From Talpa occidentalis (taxonomy: Eukaryota; Chordata; Mammalia; Eulipotyphla; Talpidae), in the NCBI RefSeq assembly GCF_014898055.3, contig NW_023602073.1:86346678-86410677 (forward strand): DNA of 64,000 bases, read 5' to 3'. Below the pieces are notes generated by a model, which did not search any database, was not told the DNA's origin, and saw only the letters and a list, made by a program, of their open reading frames with translations. A program made the position numbers and the translations under genes. Shown piece after piece: positions 14,601-29,600 of this stretch (position 1 is its first letter; each line of letters starts with the position of its first letter).

Positions 14601-17600
14601 CAACAATCTCACATGGGTGATCTCTATCTTAAAAAACAAAACAATTAGGATATTTTCAAACCAGACTTACAGGTTTTTTCTGTGCCCTTCAGAGGCTCAC
14701 TGTATTCATCTTCTACCACAGAATATACATTAACCACATATTCAGTTTCAGGTTTCAAATCTTTCAGTACCGTGCTAGTTTCCAGTCGGCTCACATAAAA
14801 CTAGGGGAAAATATAAAAAATAATGACAACTTATGTTATACACTTCCCTCTTTTTCTCTATAATTATGAAGTAGTTAACTGCAAAGAGCTTAGAAATTAT
14901 ACTTCAATGAGGTCATTGTCTTTTGTTTTTGGAAACCACCAGATTACAATGAGATCTTGGACAATTCACATAATTTATTCACCCAGCTGCTGTTTCCTTA
15001 TTTGTACAATAACGTGGATAAAACTAGATCATCTTTAATGCTCTCTTCCAACTCTACAATTCTAGTATAAACTCATGAATAAATCAAGCATCCTCTAATT
15101 CAATTTTAATTTTAAAATTATATTGATATTCTGCAATTCTTAGAAACCATAAGGATTTAAACAAAGCTCTTCCCTTTAATTAGGCCCAAATGGAATTGTT
15201 TGCCTAGTAAAAAACAGAAGGCACAATTGTTGACTTCGTTCTGCCTCTCTTTATATCCCTCTCGCTTCTACCCAACATTTTTCTCAGAACCCCAATGAGG
15301 AGGACCTAATGTTAACATCAGAATGGAATGAGTTGTAGATTGTAACTCTTTTTTAATTTAATTTTTTATTTATATATATCATTGTTCATTTTTAAACAAT
15401 GTTTGGTTTTTATCCCCTCACCCCAAGTATAGTCCCCATAAAATTTCCTTCACCAATTCACCCGTGCACCATTTTTACAGCCCCCTGAGCTCCTCCCTCC
15501 CTCCCTCTGATCAAATAATAACAATACAAACACAGCAAAACAAAACAAAAACAGACATTTATGTTTACTCACTTCTTGACGCTTCCCTCCAGAAACAGGA
15601 TAGTATTCCACCTTATATCTATCAACACTGTCAGAAGGAGGTGTCCAACTCACTCTGAAAGAACGATGGGTTCGCTCAGAAATAACTATGTTAGAAGGTG
15701 CTTCCAAGTCACCTATATGTGGAAATAAAATGCATAACTTTTTATATTATTGTAGCAAAGTGATAAAATTAGAAATTAGATTTAAAAAGTATTTTTCTCC
15801 ACATTCCAAGCTTTTACACACATTCTTTCATCTACTAAGTAGCTACAGTGAATCACTGTACAGAGGCCCATTGGCTATAAGATCTCTCTTCATGGGTGAC
15901 CAAAGGGTTCTTCATCCTCAGAAGATTCAAACTTTAGCTCACTGTCTTTCATGAAAACTTGACCCCCTCTTCCCTTTGGCATTATCAGTTTACCAGGCAC
16001 CTAGACTCAAAACCTCTGAATCATCTTTGAATACTTCCTCCTCTCTCTAACATTGTACTAAAATCAATAAATAACAATTTGGATCCTGACAATTCAACTT
16101 CTCCATTCTCTCTATCACACTGGCCCTACCTAAGTCATTGCCCTCGTTATCATTTGATTATTTGTATACATGTCCTATCTCCTTAACTAAAACCTATACT
16201 CTGTGAGGACAGAATAGGTTTCTTATTCAAGTTTAGTTCCCTCACAAGCTCTAGTTCAGTGGAAAGAGAAGCTAACCACACTCTCATTCCAGAGAGAGGA
16301 AAACAAAATTTTTTAAAATTTGAGATATCATATTTCTTTGATCGTGCTTTCTGTGGGTAAGTACCGGTGAAATTATGGATACAGAATAACACCTGGAATA
16401 AACATGAATAAAAACAGAAATATTAAGCTCAATATGACCATTAGAAAAAGTCCCAAATAATAATTTAAAGAAAATTAACCAATGACTCCATTAGCATGAC
16501 AAATCCTTCTCATAAAACTCTCTTCTTTGCAAGCCAAAACTGTAGAAAGCATTTCCATTTTTAGTATCATAACCTTTATTGTACTTAGGTCATTATCAAG
16601 CCTACAAAATTATCAAGCAATTTTACTGTCTGGGAAACTAGAATGAATGCAACTATTACAAGTTGATAAAAGAAATACTAAGTGAAAACAGATAAAAGAT
16701 GTTTTTATCCCTGCTCAAAGTTCCCTCCAACTAAAAACTACAACTCTCTCAACTAACCCAGAGCCAGAAGCCTAAAAATTCTGGCTTCCTGAATGATCCA
16801 TTTCTTCAGGGAAAAGGTCAGTCTATTGCTCAAAATCCAAAAAGAAAATCTGCAAAAGTTTGGAGAAAGAAACTTAAGAAGGAAATTCTAATAACTGTAT
16901 CCCCAGTACCCAAAGCATTAGCATTTCTACCACATTATCTGTTAAACTCATTCCAAGTTTTCTTTTTTTTTTTCAAAGATTTATTTTTATTTATTTATGC
17001 ATTCAAGAACTGGTGTGTAGGCCAGGGCTGCAGGGGATGAGAGGATTTACCAGAGACAGAGTGGGGAGCAGAACAGGCGGATCTACTGAAATATACTGCT
17101 GAGGGGAGCAGCGGGTGAGACAGGAGAGGTCTGCTGCACCATGTGGGTTAATTCCCTGGCCAGGGATCGAATTCATGCATAGTGGCTGGTGATAGCTTGA
17201 TAGCACTGAGACTGTGCCACCCCTGAACCACCAGGGAGGCCCTCATTCCAATTTTTCAAAAACCAGAACAAATTACTGAAAGACTAGTCTTTATCATAAT
17301 CCGCATGCAATTAATGAAATTTTTCTCCTACAACAAGGACTATAAATTTTATTATTAATTTTCTAAAAACTTTCATTTTGGGGGTTTACTGTGTTTTGTC
17401 TCTGGTTTATCGATAGTAACATTTTGAATGACCTTCTGTTACTACAAATTTGATTCTACAATTTTACTTCTAAATGCTAATGCCTTATTAATAGCTATTT
17501 TTTTCAAAGACATCTAAAAAAACTTTAACCAGTTGACCTTGAGTAATTTAACTTCTCTAAATTACACATTATTCACTGGTTAAAAAAAAAGTCATTTCTA

Positions 17601-20600
17601 AATGTTCAAACTCTGAAATTATACTTTTTCTTTACGTTTAAGGGTTACAAGTGTGAAGTCTCAAATTTGGTCATCTGATGCAAATCAGATCAGATGTAAG
17701 GCCCTACTACCATTTCTAATCAAAAATGAAAGTTACCAAACTTCAGAAAATAAGAGTCTGAGAACAATCATTTAATAATAACTTAATAATTACATAGCGA
17801 GTGAAGTGCTTTATACTAGAAAAGAAAACATCTCTCTTTCTCACCCTTCCCACCCCCACTTATATGTATAATTTGAGGGTGGAGATTAACAGTGCAAGTG
17901 CAGATAAACTAAATGTGCCCTCAAAAAAGCTAGAAGTAATTTTCAGTCTGACACCATTAAAAAAAAAAAAATCAAGGATTAAACCAATGGTTTCAAGTAG
18001 GGGCAGTTTCCCCCCAGCAGACACAAATTCTGAAGATATCTTTAGCTGTCACAACTCAGGAGATTCTAGAAATGGCATCCAGAAATCCTGCTAATCATCT
18101 CATAATGCACAAAAGAATCTACCCCCCATCAAAAAGACAATTATCTGGCCCAAAATATCAACAGTGTTGAAGATGGGAAACCCTGGGTTAATCTTACCTG
18201 GGCCTTTGACACTGTTACACAAGTTAATGGTGAGGTCATCCACAATCCTGGAGAGTGACTCAAAATCAGCCACATTGTATGCATGGATATCATCAGGATC
18301 CGTTGCAATCATCTTTAACTCAACTTCATCAGCATTTTTAATACCTTGGAAGAAATGGTTATATACAAATTAAAACACTTTTCAGGGGAAAAAAAAGTTT
18401 AGTGGAATGAAGTAAATGTTTTATGGGTTACCCTTATATACATAATACTAATTAGAACATGTATATGATATCCTCCAATAATAAATGTCCAGTACAAAAT
18501 AGACAAAAATAGACTAGTCTGAAGACTATTCTGAATTAGTCTCTTCCAAATGCTTCTAGCACCAATTTCCCACCAAGGCAATGACTATTATGTCTTTTTT
18601 CTGGGAAGAAAAATAATGGACATCAAAAATAAACACAGTGCTGTGGAAAACTAAACTGGAATTTTCTTGAATCTTATCAATAGTACACTGTCTTCTTGGT
18701 CCATTCTTTTCTCTCCCAACAAGACAGCTTTATCTCATTTACCAGGAGAAGAAAAAATGAATTAACTTTCTCAAATATTATTTGATAAATTATGTGACAG
18801 GGAAAATGTTTGTTTATATTTTCATACTTCACAAAGTATTTTTAATTGCAAAAATATCCTTAGCATGTTTGTCACCCAGGAATATTGCTATGCTTTTCAG
18901 TACTTACCAACAGCAAACAGCTCCACGCCTTCATCCTTGAGTTTCTTTGATGGTCCCTCAACATCATCTTGTGATTTTCCATCAGTGATGAGAACACCAA
19001 TTTTTCGAGCTCGAGGCCTCATGCCAGCTTGGGTCCTGAAGTTCTGTTGGCGAATGAAATTCAAAGCCATGCCTAGTGGGATTTTTAAAAAAAAATCAGT
19101 CACATCATGAAACAGTCAAATGCTCTGATCTGGGCCTCCACAGTGGCGCAGCGGTTGAGCGCTGGGTTGCGAGGCTGCCCTCAGCCTCTGCAGCGCTGGT
19201 TCAATCCCCGGCCACCGGGGGAGGGTCCCACATGGCACACAGACCTCTTCTGCTGCCCGCTGCTCCCCTCAGCAGAGTACTTCGTCAGTCTGCCTGCTCT
19301 GCTCTCCGCTCTGACTCTGGTGAATTCTCTCACCCTCCCACGCTTCTGACTGTACCCAGTGCTTGTATAAATAAATAAATAACTCTTTAAAAAAAAAAAT
19401 CGCAAAAAAAAAAATTAAAAAAAATAAAGCAAGAGTTAATAGGCATCCTCTTTACTCACCAGTGAGAGTATTGCCTCCTTTGTATGGTAAGTTTGCCACA
19501 GCTTGCAACAAGCTCTTCTTGTCTCTGTGAGCATTTAACTGCCACTCTGTCCTGGGGTCCCCACTGTACTGAGCAAGGGCTAAAGTAACACCACTGACAT
19601 TAGTGTACAGAAAAGAGCACAATAAAAATGTCTAAATGTTTTCTTTATCGTCACACCTACCAATCTGTACTCTTTTAGGGCCAATGTCAAAGACTTCTAC
19701 AATACGAGAAATGAAGCTCCTCACAGTTCTGAAGTTTGCCCGGCCAATGCTCCAGGATCCATCCACCAGCAACACGATGTCTGCTTCAGCTCTGGTGAGG
19801 CACTCCATCCCTGACATGGCAATCATGAGACAGGTCAGAGTAAGGAACAAATTTTCAGTAAGGTTGTTTCCTAGCCATATTCCTGCTACCCTCTGCATGC
19901 TTGATGTTGCCCAGCTGTTTCAGTTCTGTGGCTTAGCTCAGTGATTTGTAGTTGGAAAAAACATTTACATGACTTATTAACCTCAAATAACAGTCTTGAG
20001 AATCACTAATTCCTCCAATGATTATTTCAGTAGCAAATCTGTCCTTCATCTTTGACTATATTTCCTGGCCACAGTACTACATAGGTGCAGAAGACTTAAA
20101 TTAAGCCACTATAAATGTGAATGGGTTTACTAATCCAAGAGGTTCTACAAAGCATTAAAATTTCTAATAAAATTTTTTGTGCTCTAAAGATCAAATGTTG
20201 CATGCATTTTTGGGTAATATTTAATGAACAAGTAGGAGAGAAATATTGTAAAAAGTTTTTTTTAGAAAGTAAAATAATGGGCAACAAAAGCTATAAAGGT
20301 TTTAGTGAGTCAAAAATATCTTAATATAATTAAACTCCTAGGTAACTATTACAAATATGAAGAATTGGACACTTAACTCCTAAATTAAAAAAATTTTCAA
20401 ATAAGTATATAATTTAAAGACCTTATGTTATTATATTATTTAGTTATTAATTACTTAACTTTATTACCTACTATGCATAACAATCAAGAAAATGCAAATG
20501 ATGAAGTCTGCACATTTAAAAAAATCAAGAAAGAAGGAAGACAATTTAGAAAAAGTATGCAAACAAATATACAACTTGATAGCTGTAGAGATAGCAAGCA

Positions 20601-23600
20601 CAAACACTGATACAAAGCTAGAGTGCTTTGGAAAGAGAGAATAATCCCAAAATCCTCAGTGCACAAGCTACAAAATAAAAATATAATTTAGTTAATATCA
20701 TCATATGAGAAACAATAGAATATTAATGCACAACAGCAAGATTTGGTACTTTCATTATTTATATCAACATCTACATTTTCAAATACTCTCTTTTCCAGGA
20801 ACTTATGTTCTGAGCTATGAATTTTTCAACTTCATGCCATGTTAGCTTCTGACCTCTATATTACAGAAGAAAAAGTTCATTGAGAAAATGAAGCTGTCAT
20901 CACACTACAAAGGTGTCATCCAAGTATCATATGCTAAATCTGAACTGATGATTCACAGATACTATTCCAAGCACTTTAAGCCCTTGTGAGCCTGCTTCTG
21001 CTCTACCCAGACTCACTCTTCTTCAGCAAATGATGAAAAATATTTAAAAGTGAACTCTACCTACCACTTCTACCACTAAGATTGATCCCAACTAGGTTCA
21101 TATGCATCAAAGACACATAATTGTAGCGAGAGCAGAAAAACTAAAAGCCTTTATGATTACCATTGCTTCCCCAGTCCAGGGAAGCACCTATTTATGTTAC
21201 CCAACTATGCCTACTCAGCCCAAATAAATAATTTCTGCAACTATTTTAATAAAATAAAACTACATTTTACTACTGTCCTTAAAAACAAAACAATGTACAT
21301 ATCTGCTCATTTAAAAATTCAACTTCAATAGTACACCACCATGTGACTAATGTAATGCTACTAAGAAAAGCCTTAAAAATATATTGTCAAAAGTATGCTT
21401 AACTGAATGTTTGAAGAAACTTTTGAAGTCTGTAAATTAACATGTATAGTCACTTTTCATTATATTATTAACTAACAATTCACATTTGAAATAGTTTTAT
21501 AATATTTTGTTTCCTTAAGGATAATGTAACTCAATTTCTTACCAGAAGATAAAATTGGCATTACAGTTGTGTCAGAAAGGGTTGTCATTTCTTGTCCAAC
21601 AAGTGGTGAACTTTCTCCTCCATCAAACATTCCAAAAACATTTACTTTATAGGTGGTACCTGCCCTGAAATGTAAAAATATACCGTCTGTATGTATAATT
21701 GCTTCAAGAGGTAGCATGTCTGTTTTTAAAGACAGTCATCCCTGATTTACAAACTTTCACTTGGAGGCAGTTATAATATACAACATTGTAAAAGAAGGAA
21801 AATAACTTCCTCCACATTCTCATTTATGCTTACAGTCAGGCATCAAGAGAAACAATGTAACAAGCTTTCTAGAGAAAATGACAGGTTCACAGCCCTGATT
21901 TCCCTCTAATTTTCCTATCAGATATCGAATCCCCAAGTTAGCATGTCAGGGAAAGCTCAGACTCTTTAATCTTAGTCTTTGTAAGCAATGGCTTAAGAAA
22001 AATACTTAAATCTTATACTTTACAAGGTAACATAAGACACCTAGCACAATGCCTAGCGCACAGCAGGCTCAATAAATTTCATTCTCTCTATTCTGATAAA
22101 AGTAAATAGCAAGCATTTAAATAGATCTCAAAATTGTTGAATGAATGGTTGAAACAAACAAACTTTCAAAAAGGCAATGCACAGTAGTCCTTTTTTCCTA
22201 CTATAATGAATGTAGGGTGCTGTTCAAACTCAAACTTCCTTGTTTTCCACTGGACAGCCTGAAGCGTGACCTTTAATCAGTCACCCTTCCCCATCCTGCC
22301 AGCTGGCACCATGCACAAAGTCCTGCCTTCTCTCTCCCATGGTCCATCCTGGAAGAGGATTCACAACTGGCATCTCAGTGTGAGTCACCTGGACCTTTCT
22401 AGAAGGTACAGGAGCTATGTACCACAGAGCTGGCTAAGGATAAGCTGCTTTCTGTGAAATCATGAAACGGAGATGCTAACTTTTTCAAAGCAGGGAGTTA
22501 TTGAAAAAGCACCATTCTTGATCACCTAAAAACAGAAATCATTAAAACATCACAAAATATTCTGCTCAGACTTAAATTCATGTCTCTGAAACCTAACTTC
22601 CACCTTAGCAGCACCAAGAATAAGAAAAGAATTTCAGGGATTTTAAAGACTCTGCAGGTAGACACATAAGTAATCATATGTGTATTCAATCTTTTAACAC
22701 AAACTGAATATAACTGATTCCTACCTAAGTTCCTCCAAGACAACAGTATTGTCATATGGTCCAACCACTAACTCTCCCAGTCTTCTGTCATCCCCTGTAG
22801 GGTGGAATGTGACTTTATAACCCTTCACTTCACCGGGGGCAGGCTCCCAAGTCACTCGGAAGCTTGACATGGTTGGGTCAGATGTTTTGAGGTTTCTAGG
22901 TGACTTAAACTTTGAAGCTGTAATGATAAAAATGATTTTAAAATATTATTCATTTGATTAGGTTGGGGGGGCAGTTATTGTACCTTACATATTTACAATT
23001 AGAAATATGAAATCATCACAAGTATCTAACACTCAAAATGTATATTTATAAAAAGTTAAGTAACACAAGACAAAATTACCTAATAAAAATCCTAACAAAG
23101 TGATACCCAAATGGAAGGATAAATAATTTTTCACACTTCAGAAGATTAGCATTACAACATTACCAGGAATGGAGTTGCTAAAAATAATATGCTAATTGGG
23201 CAACCTATCCAACAATTCAATTATTATAATTTAATTTGTTACAAAATCAGTTTTAGACATGTACAAATGAAGGAGATGTATTACAGTCTTTCTTTAAAAA
23301 ACTACACACTTTCCAATAAATTATTATTTTGTACCTGTTGTTCCTGATCCTTGCCTAAGCTTTCCTTCGCCTGTCTTGTAAATTGGGAGAACTGTGATGT
23401 CATATGTGGTCTGGGGTTGAAGTCGTTTCAACACTGTTGAAGAGATTGTGGGTGGCACTTTAGCAACCATTTGTCTCCCGCCTCCACGGGGGCGATACAC
23501 CACACGGTAATTGACCACTCTCCCCGGGGCTGGTTTCCAGGTAATTCGCATTGTGTTTTCTGTTTCTTCATCCACTTTCAAGGATTTAGAATCTTGAGAC

Positions 23601-26600
23601 ACTGTGAGATAGAAGGACAATTACAATGGATACAAGGTTGAAAGAAAATATGTCACCTCACTTATGAAAAAAAGAAGCTATCGTTTTCTAAATACATACA
23701 CTGTTTTCTTGTTTAACATTGGGGTTGCTCATAAATTCATGATGGCATGTGAACCTAATCTCAGTGAGCCCATGGTATTTTCTCTTTATCTGGCTAATAA
23801 CTAAAAAATGGAAGCTCATATTTCAAGGATTTCCTATTTGCATTCCAGAGACTTTTGTAAAGAACACATCCGTTTCCAGATACGAGCTTTTTATAATTTT
23901 TATTGTATTCCCATCTGTAAAGAATTCCTCTAGCAATCATGTTATGAAGGATATTAAAAACCATGAATGCAGGGTTAGAAACACTACTTGGGTCTTTTCA
24001 GAAGGCACCGTCCATAAATGACTAGCCAGAGACACTGTAGTTAACATGATTCTTTGTGATTGCCACAAACATGTAAAACTGTGACACAAAGGAGTAGAAA
24101 AATGACACAAAAAATATTGCAAGGACTCTAAAGATAAGTTGGTAATCATTGAGTGCTTTGGACGCTCTATATGTATTCAATTCATATATAATCAATATTA
24201 TTTATTAATTAATTCTATTAATATTCCATATTTATTAGTAACTATTTTAAAAACAGATCAAACATCCACACATAGCATATACCCTCTTCTTACACATAAC
24301 TACAGTTTATGGATAGGGTTACTTTACTGAATTCAATAATCATAGCATTTAAAAGTCAAGCATTTTCTATAGGAAGAGACTAAGCTAAAGGAAACAATGC
24401 AAAGAATATTTCCTAATGCCAACTGAAATTTTCAAGTTCAAATAGGTAAGGACCTTTTGAAACAACTAAAATAGCTTGACACGAACACATATATGACAAC
24501 ATATCCAAATATTTGACATCAAGCGTCACAGGACAGGGAAACTTAAGGAGTAAGAAATAAAATAAGTCAGTTTTATGATCACCTTGGCTTATTTCTTGGA
24601 GAGAATTTCTAGCCCCAGCACAGGAAGAAAGAACCCAAGTGAAGTCTGGTGGTATCCCTTAGTTGAGGACATGGTTTGTGAATCAGAGTTGTCTAAGACA
24701 CCTTTGTGCATAGTGACACAGAGGAGATGATGTCACAGAGAAAAAGCAACAAAAATCTGCAAGATGTTTTTCTTGAATCTCCAACCCAGTACTAACCAGT
24801 ACATATATGTAAGGAAACTACCCAAAACCAGGGGAAGAAACACCCAGAAGGAGAGGAGGGAGAAATTTCTGGAGTTTACACCAGACCATAAATGTTCCCC
24901 TCACCAAAGCAGAAAATCTCATAATTCTTGGAATTCATGTAGATTATTGAAGAGGTTATTATCCTTGTAATGGGGCTAAATTAGCCTTAAACTAAAGGCT
25001 TCTGTGATCTAGCGCAACAGAGCTAAAAGAAAGTTTCAAAAAGATCTAACTGTTCCCAAGCAACTTCACTGTGTCCAAGAACAAAGTTTAAAGATATTTA
25101 TAAGAATATAAACACAGGGCCTCCCCAATGGCACAGCAGTAGAGCGCTGGGCTGCGAAGCTGCCCACAGCCTCTGCAGCACAGGTTCGATCCCCAGCCAC
25201 CAGGCAAGGGTCCCACATGGCACGCAGACCTCTCCTGCCGCACCAACTGCTCCCCTCAGCAGTGTACTTTGTTGGTCTGCCTGTTCTGCTCCCCACTCTG
25301 GATGTGGTGAATTCTCTCACCCTCCTGCACTTCTGACTGTACCCAGTGCTTGTATAAATAAATAAATAAATCTTTAAAAAAAAAAAAAGAATATAAACAG
25401 ATCTGGGACCCAAAAAAGTAAAATTCACAAGATCTGGCATCTAATAAAAACAAGCATGCAAAAAAAAAATATGATCCATGCTATGGACTAAATGATTATG
25501 TTGCCCCAAAATTCGTAAGTTAAAGTCTTAAATTATAACATGATGGTATTTAGATAAGGGACCTTTGGGGGTGGTAATTTTGATTGAATGAGGTCATTAG
25601 AATGAGGTCCTAATTGAAGCTATTGGTACCCTCTTAAGTGGAAGAGGAAAACCAAGGAAAGATCATGTAAGGATATAGTAAAAAAATGGACATCTGCAAG
25701 CTGGGAAGAGAACTCTTCCACAAACCAAATTCTACTATAACTTTGATCTTGGATTTCCAACTTTCAGAACTGTTTAGAAGTAAATTTCTCTTATATAGGC
25801 AACCAGTAGATGACATTTATTATGGTAGCCAGAGTTAAGACAATCTATCATAAGAAGAAAAATCAATCAACATAAATAGAACTAGAAATGACATCTAAGC
25901 CAGAATTAGCCAAAAATGAGCCATGCAATAACTTCAACAGATAATACAAGTGTGATTGGAGTACCTGAAGAGAGTGGGGATATGATAAATAAAACATTTG
26001 AAAAAATGATGGCCTACTATTTTAAAATTTTATAAAACCATAGATCCAAGAAGGTCAATAGATCCCAAGCACAAGAAATGTAAAGAAAACAATCCCAAGG
26101 CATATCATAAGCAATTTGCTTAAAATCAGTGATAAAAAGGAAATCTTGAAAACAGTCATAAAAATAAAATATATATGTAGAGGACAAAGATAATAATAAA
26201 ATAGGCAAATATATTCAATTTATGGATATATATTATCTCTCTGAGTGATGCAAAAGTGTAATTTCAACAAAGAGTAAATTAGTTGTGTTTTTTTTTTATT
26301 TTGGGATTAAGAAAAACTAGAATTCTGTCAAGTTCCTTGCTTTCTGGAAATATTAAAATTCATGCAGATTAATCCTTAATTCACTATTTCTATTTTCAAG
26401 GTAAGAAAATTATTAAAAGAAAACAATTATTTTCAATCAAAAAATGTAAAGACTTTGCCTAGGGTTTTGAAAATAATATGAGGGAAAAAAGAATAGCATA
26501 TAGAGCTACATTCTCTTTGGATTATTATTATTACCAATTATCACAATTTGAATGAACTGATATGTACCTAACATTTTTCTAAAAAGGACTGTCCCCAAAT

Positions 26601-29600
26601 ATGGCTTTTCTCCTCTTGTTTCTAGCTCTTAAATTCTTATCCAGTGAAACAAGATATATTTCACATATAAAATTCCCAAGCCAATTTTACAAGACTCAGA
26701 ATTGACCAAAAAAGCAGCAGGGCACGAATATTACAAGCATTGGCTAAAAAGAAAGGTGTATTCCCAAAAGAATGGGAGCCCAAACTTGAAAGCATTTGCA
26801 AATTTATATATGTAAATTACATGACCTCATACCTTGAGATGCTTCAAGGATCTCAATTATATTCCTGCCTTCTAATTAACTTTAAAATAAAAGAATTGAA
26901 GTTTAAAAGTAAGGTGCCACACATCTCATCCTAGTTTTAATGAAAAACTGAATATTAGAGAGAAAAAAATACTCTTGTTGGCTTCTCATAAGTAAAAAGG
27001 CAAGATTTTTCACTTCATTACTAGATATGACACAAGTTATAAAATGCCTTAATACTCACAATATACGTTTTTTTGTTTTGTTTTAGTTTTAGTAGTTTTT
27101 GTTTTAGTTTAGTGGGTTTTTTTGTTTTGTTTTAGTAGCTCTCGCAAGCTACTTCCCACTACCCTCTGTACCTCAGCTAAACTGGCTACTAATAGAAAGT
27201 TCCAATTTACTGGTTTTCTAGCCACCATTAATGATTTTCAATGTATCAATAGCCTGCATGCCATGTCTCTGAGTTTCAGGTAAAAGCCATCCAGAAAACA
27301 ACTCAGAACAAAAGATTGTAGGTTAGGGACAACTTGAAGTCAAGATAGAGAACTGAAGTGAAATTGCTCACTGCATTAAACTTTCCTCTCTGGCCAGAAA
27401 AATTACCCAATTCCTCCAGATATCTCTAATAAAATGAAATGTAAGAACGGTCCAGTCTTTCCCCTTTGCCTAAAATCAACCAAAAATCAAAGGAAAAATG
27501 TTTTCACCTATAAATATTTAGAAATGCCTATTTTTACAAATAACTTTTGAAAAAGAAAAATAAGAAATGTTGGCCCATCTTTTAACTGATAATAAATGGA
27601 GATTGACCATGAAACTATTCACAAGAAATAATATTAATGACATTAAAATTGAGTTGGATTTTTGGGCCTCCCTGGTGGTGCAAGGGGTTAAGACTCAACC
27701 TGTGAAGCTGGCCGCAGCCACTGTAGCACAAGTTCAATCCCCAACTACCCACGTGGGAGCTACCCATATGGCACAGCAGACCTCTCCTGACTTGCACGAT
27801 GCTCCCCCTCAGCAGTGTATTTCAGTCGATCTGCCTGTTCTGTTCCCCACTCTGGCTTTTGGAGTATCCTCTCACCCCCCTCCCACACCTCTGGCCTGTA
27901 CCCCAGTTCTTGTATGCATAAATAAATAAAACTTTTTAAAAAATTGAGTGGATTTTTTTATTTAAGTTTACCTACTACATTAGGAATAAAGTAAAGAATC
28001 TGGGTTAACCTTGGGTGTATAACAATCACAGTTTCAATAACCACTATTATTTTTATCAGATATCTTTAAGTGTCTATGCACTAAGCTTGGATTTTGTACA
28101 TTGTTATTTCATTTACTCCACAAAACAATTCTTAGGTTACAGATTAGGGAGATTAGGTAATTGAGGATCAAAGATTAAGTAATTGCTCCCAGGTCTTAAA
28201 GCTTTAAATGTACCTAAATTCTCTTTGTCTCCATACCCTTTGGACTTTTCACTAATTTAGTTTCAGTAAGGGGAAAAAGGTGAAGTTAGAAGGGCTAAAT
28301 ATTTCAAAATTTGATGTAATTTTTAGATAGTAAATGAGCCTAAATTTGAACCTCATTATCATTTTTCAGTCTTAATTTAACACATAAGGAAAAGAAATGC
28401 AAGTGGTTAAACTTCATGACACTTGAGCTTAGTAGCTATGAGGCAGTACCAGCACATGCCCAAATGCACTTGTGATGTTACCTACATTCTGTTGTGGCTT
28501 CGCCATTTAAAGGCTCTCCTTCTCCACTGCTGTAGGTTGCAAATACTGAAATTTTATATTTGGTCTCCGGCTGCAGATTTTCTATCACAGTATGAATTGC
28601 ATCTCCAGGAAGATTTTTCTCTCCAGTCTCAACATCATCATACAGCGATTTCCACGAGACCCTGTAACCTCGAACCATTCCTGGAGCAGATGTCCAGTAA
28701 GCTCCAATTGATGTGTCAGTGATATCTTTAGTGATTAAATCCTTGGGTGAGCCACGTTCTAGAACAGAAGTTAAAGGGGAATATATTTTAACATCTACTA
28801 CATATGTAAGTATTTATTCATCCTGCTTTGTTGTGTGCGAATTTAATTTATCTGAAATTGCCCTTTTTCTTCTTTCTAAGCATTCTGTCCTGTTTAGAGG
28901 AGAATACGCTGTTGAAATAAAACTTTAGAAATATATCTGAGTCCCCACCTATCACTCTGTTCCCCATATGTCCAGTTGTATTGCTTCAGGACAAGGACAA
29001 CATCCAAATAGGAAGGAGCACATGCCTAAAAAATATTTTCAAAAGAACAAAATTTCTCTACATCTCAAAATTTTACCACATTTCAGTCTGCCTTCTAAAT
29101 AGTCTACTGTTCACAAAGATTGTTATTTGTTTACCATCATCTTCTCTCTAATCTCATTTAAATAAACTCAGATTCAGTGTATAATTTACAATAACTTCAA
29201 CAATCTCCTATCACTTGCAAATTTTAATTACAATAGTCATTTTTTGATGGAAATTATTCACTCATGCAGTTAAAAAAGTAGATGTAAAAACTTTCAATAT
29301 AGCTTAACCCTAATGAATCTAAAACTCACCAATTGTTCTGGAAAACTTAAAAGTGATTAGTCATCAAAATAAAACACACCACTTGTTCTAGCCGATTGAA
29401 AACGTCTGGTACTAAATTTTGGCTCTTTCATTCAAAAAATACAACACAAATGGAAAAATATGGAAACCTCAACCTAATAGGAGGCACAGATGTCTTCCCA
29501 TAAAATCTTCACTTTCCATAATTCAAATGTAAGATAAATATACAGGTCACTTTATATTGGCTACCTTTGCTAGGGTTTATGCCACAGTATGACATAAATA

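Larger units (their letters stand above)
24600..26220 (+). mobile_element. Old L1/HAL1 fragment, 5' and ORF1-like region
   Basis: Phrases such as GTAAAATTCACAAGATCTGG, ATCCCAAGCACAAGAAATGT and CAATTTGCTTAAAATCAGTG correspond to the L1M/HAL1 ORF1 region as I recall it. It is interrupted by the SINE at 25117-25387 and the LTR at 25478-25846. No intact frame remains. The 5' limit is approximate. Confidence 0.6.
23602..28485 (-). other. Intron 13/14
   Basis: 4.9 kb. About 24600-26220 is an old L1/HAL1 fragment interrupted by a SINE and a MaLR LTR. A second SINE lies at 27664-27942, a T/G-rich direct repeat at 27066-27138 and an MIR-like stretch at 28060-28205. The remainder is unrecognised. Confidence 0.75.

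Noticed and set aside
25130..25200. tRNA-like sequence with an intact B box
   Set aside because: It is the tRNA-derived head of a SINE. No acceptor stem or full cloverleaf could be drawn, and the same head occurs in all copies.
28481..28486. Alternative donor GTAACA four nt beyond the chosen donor of exon 13
   Set aside because: Using it breaks the frame into exon 14 and loses the LS residues expected before QDSK.
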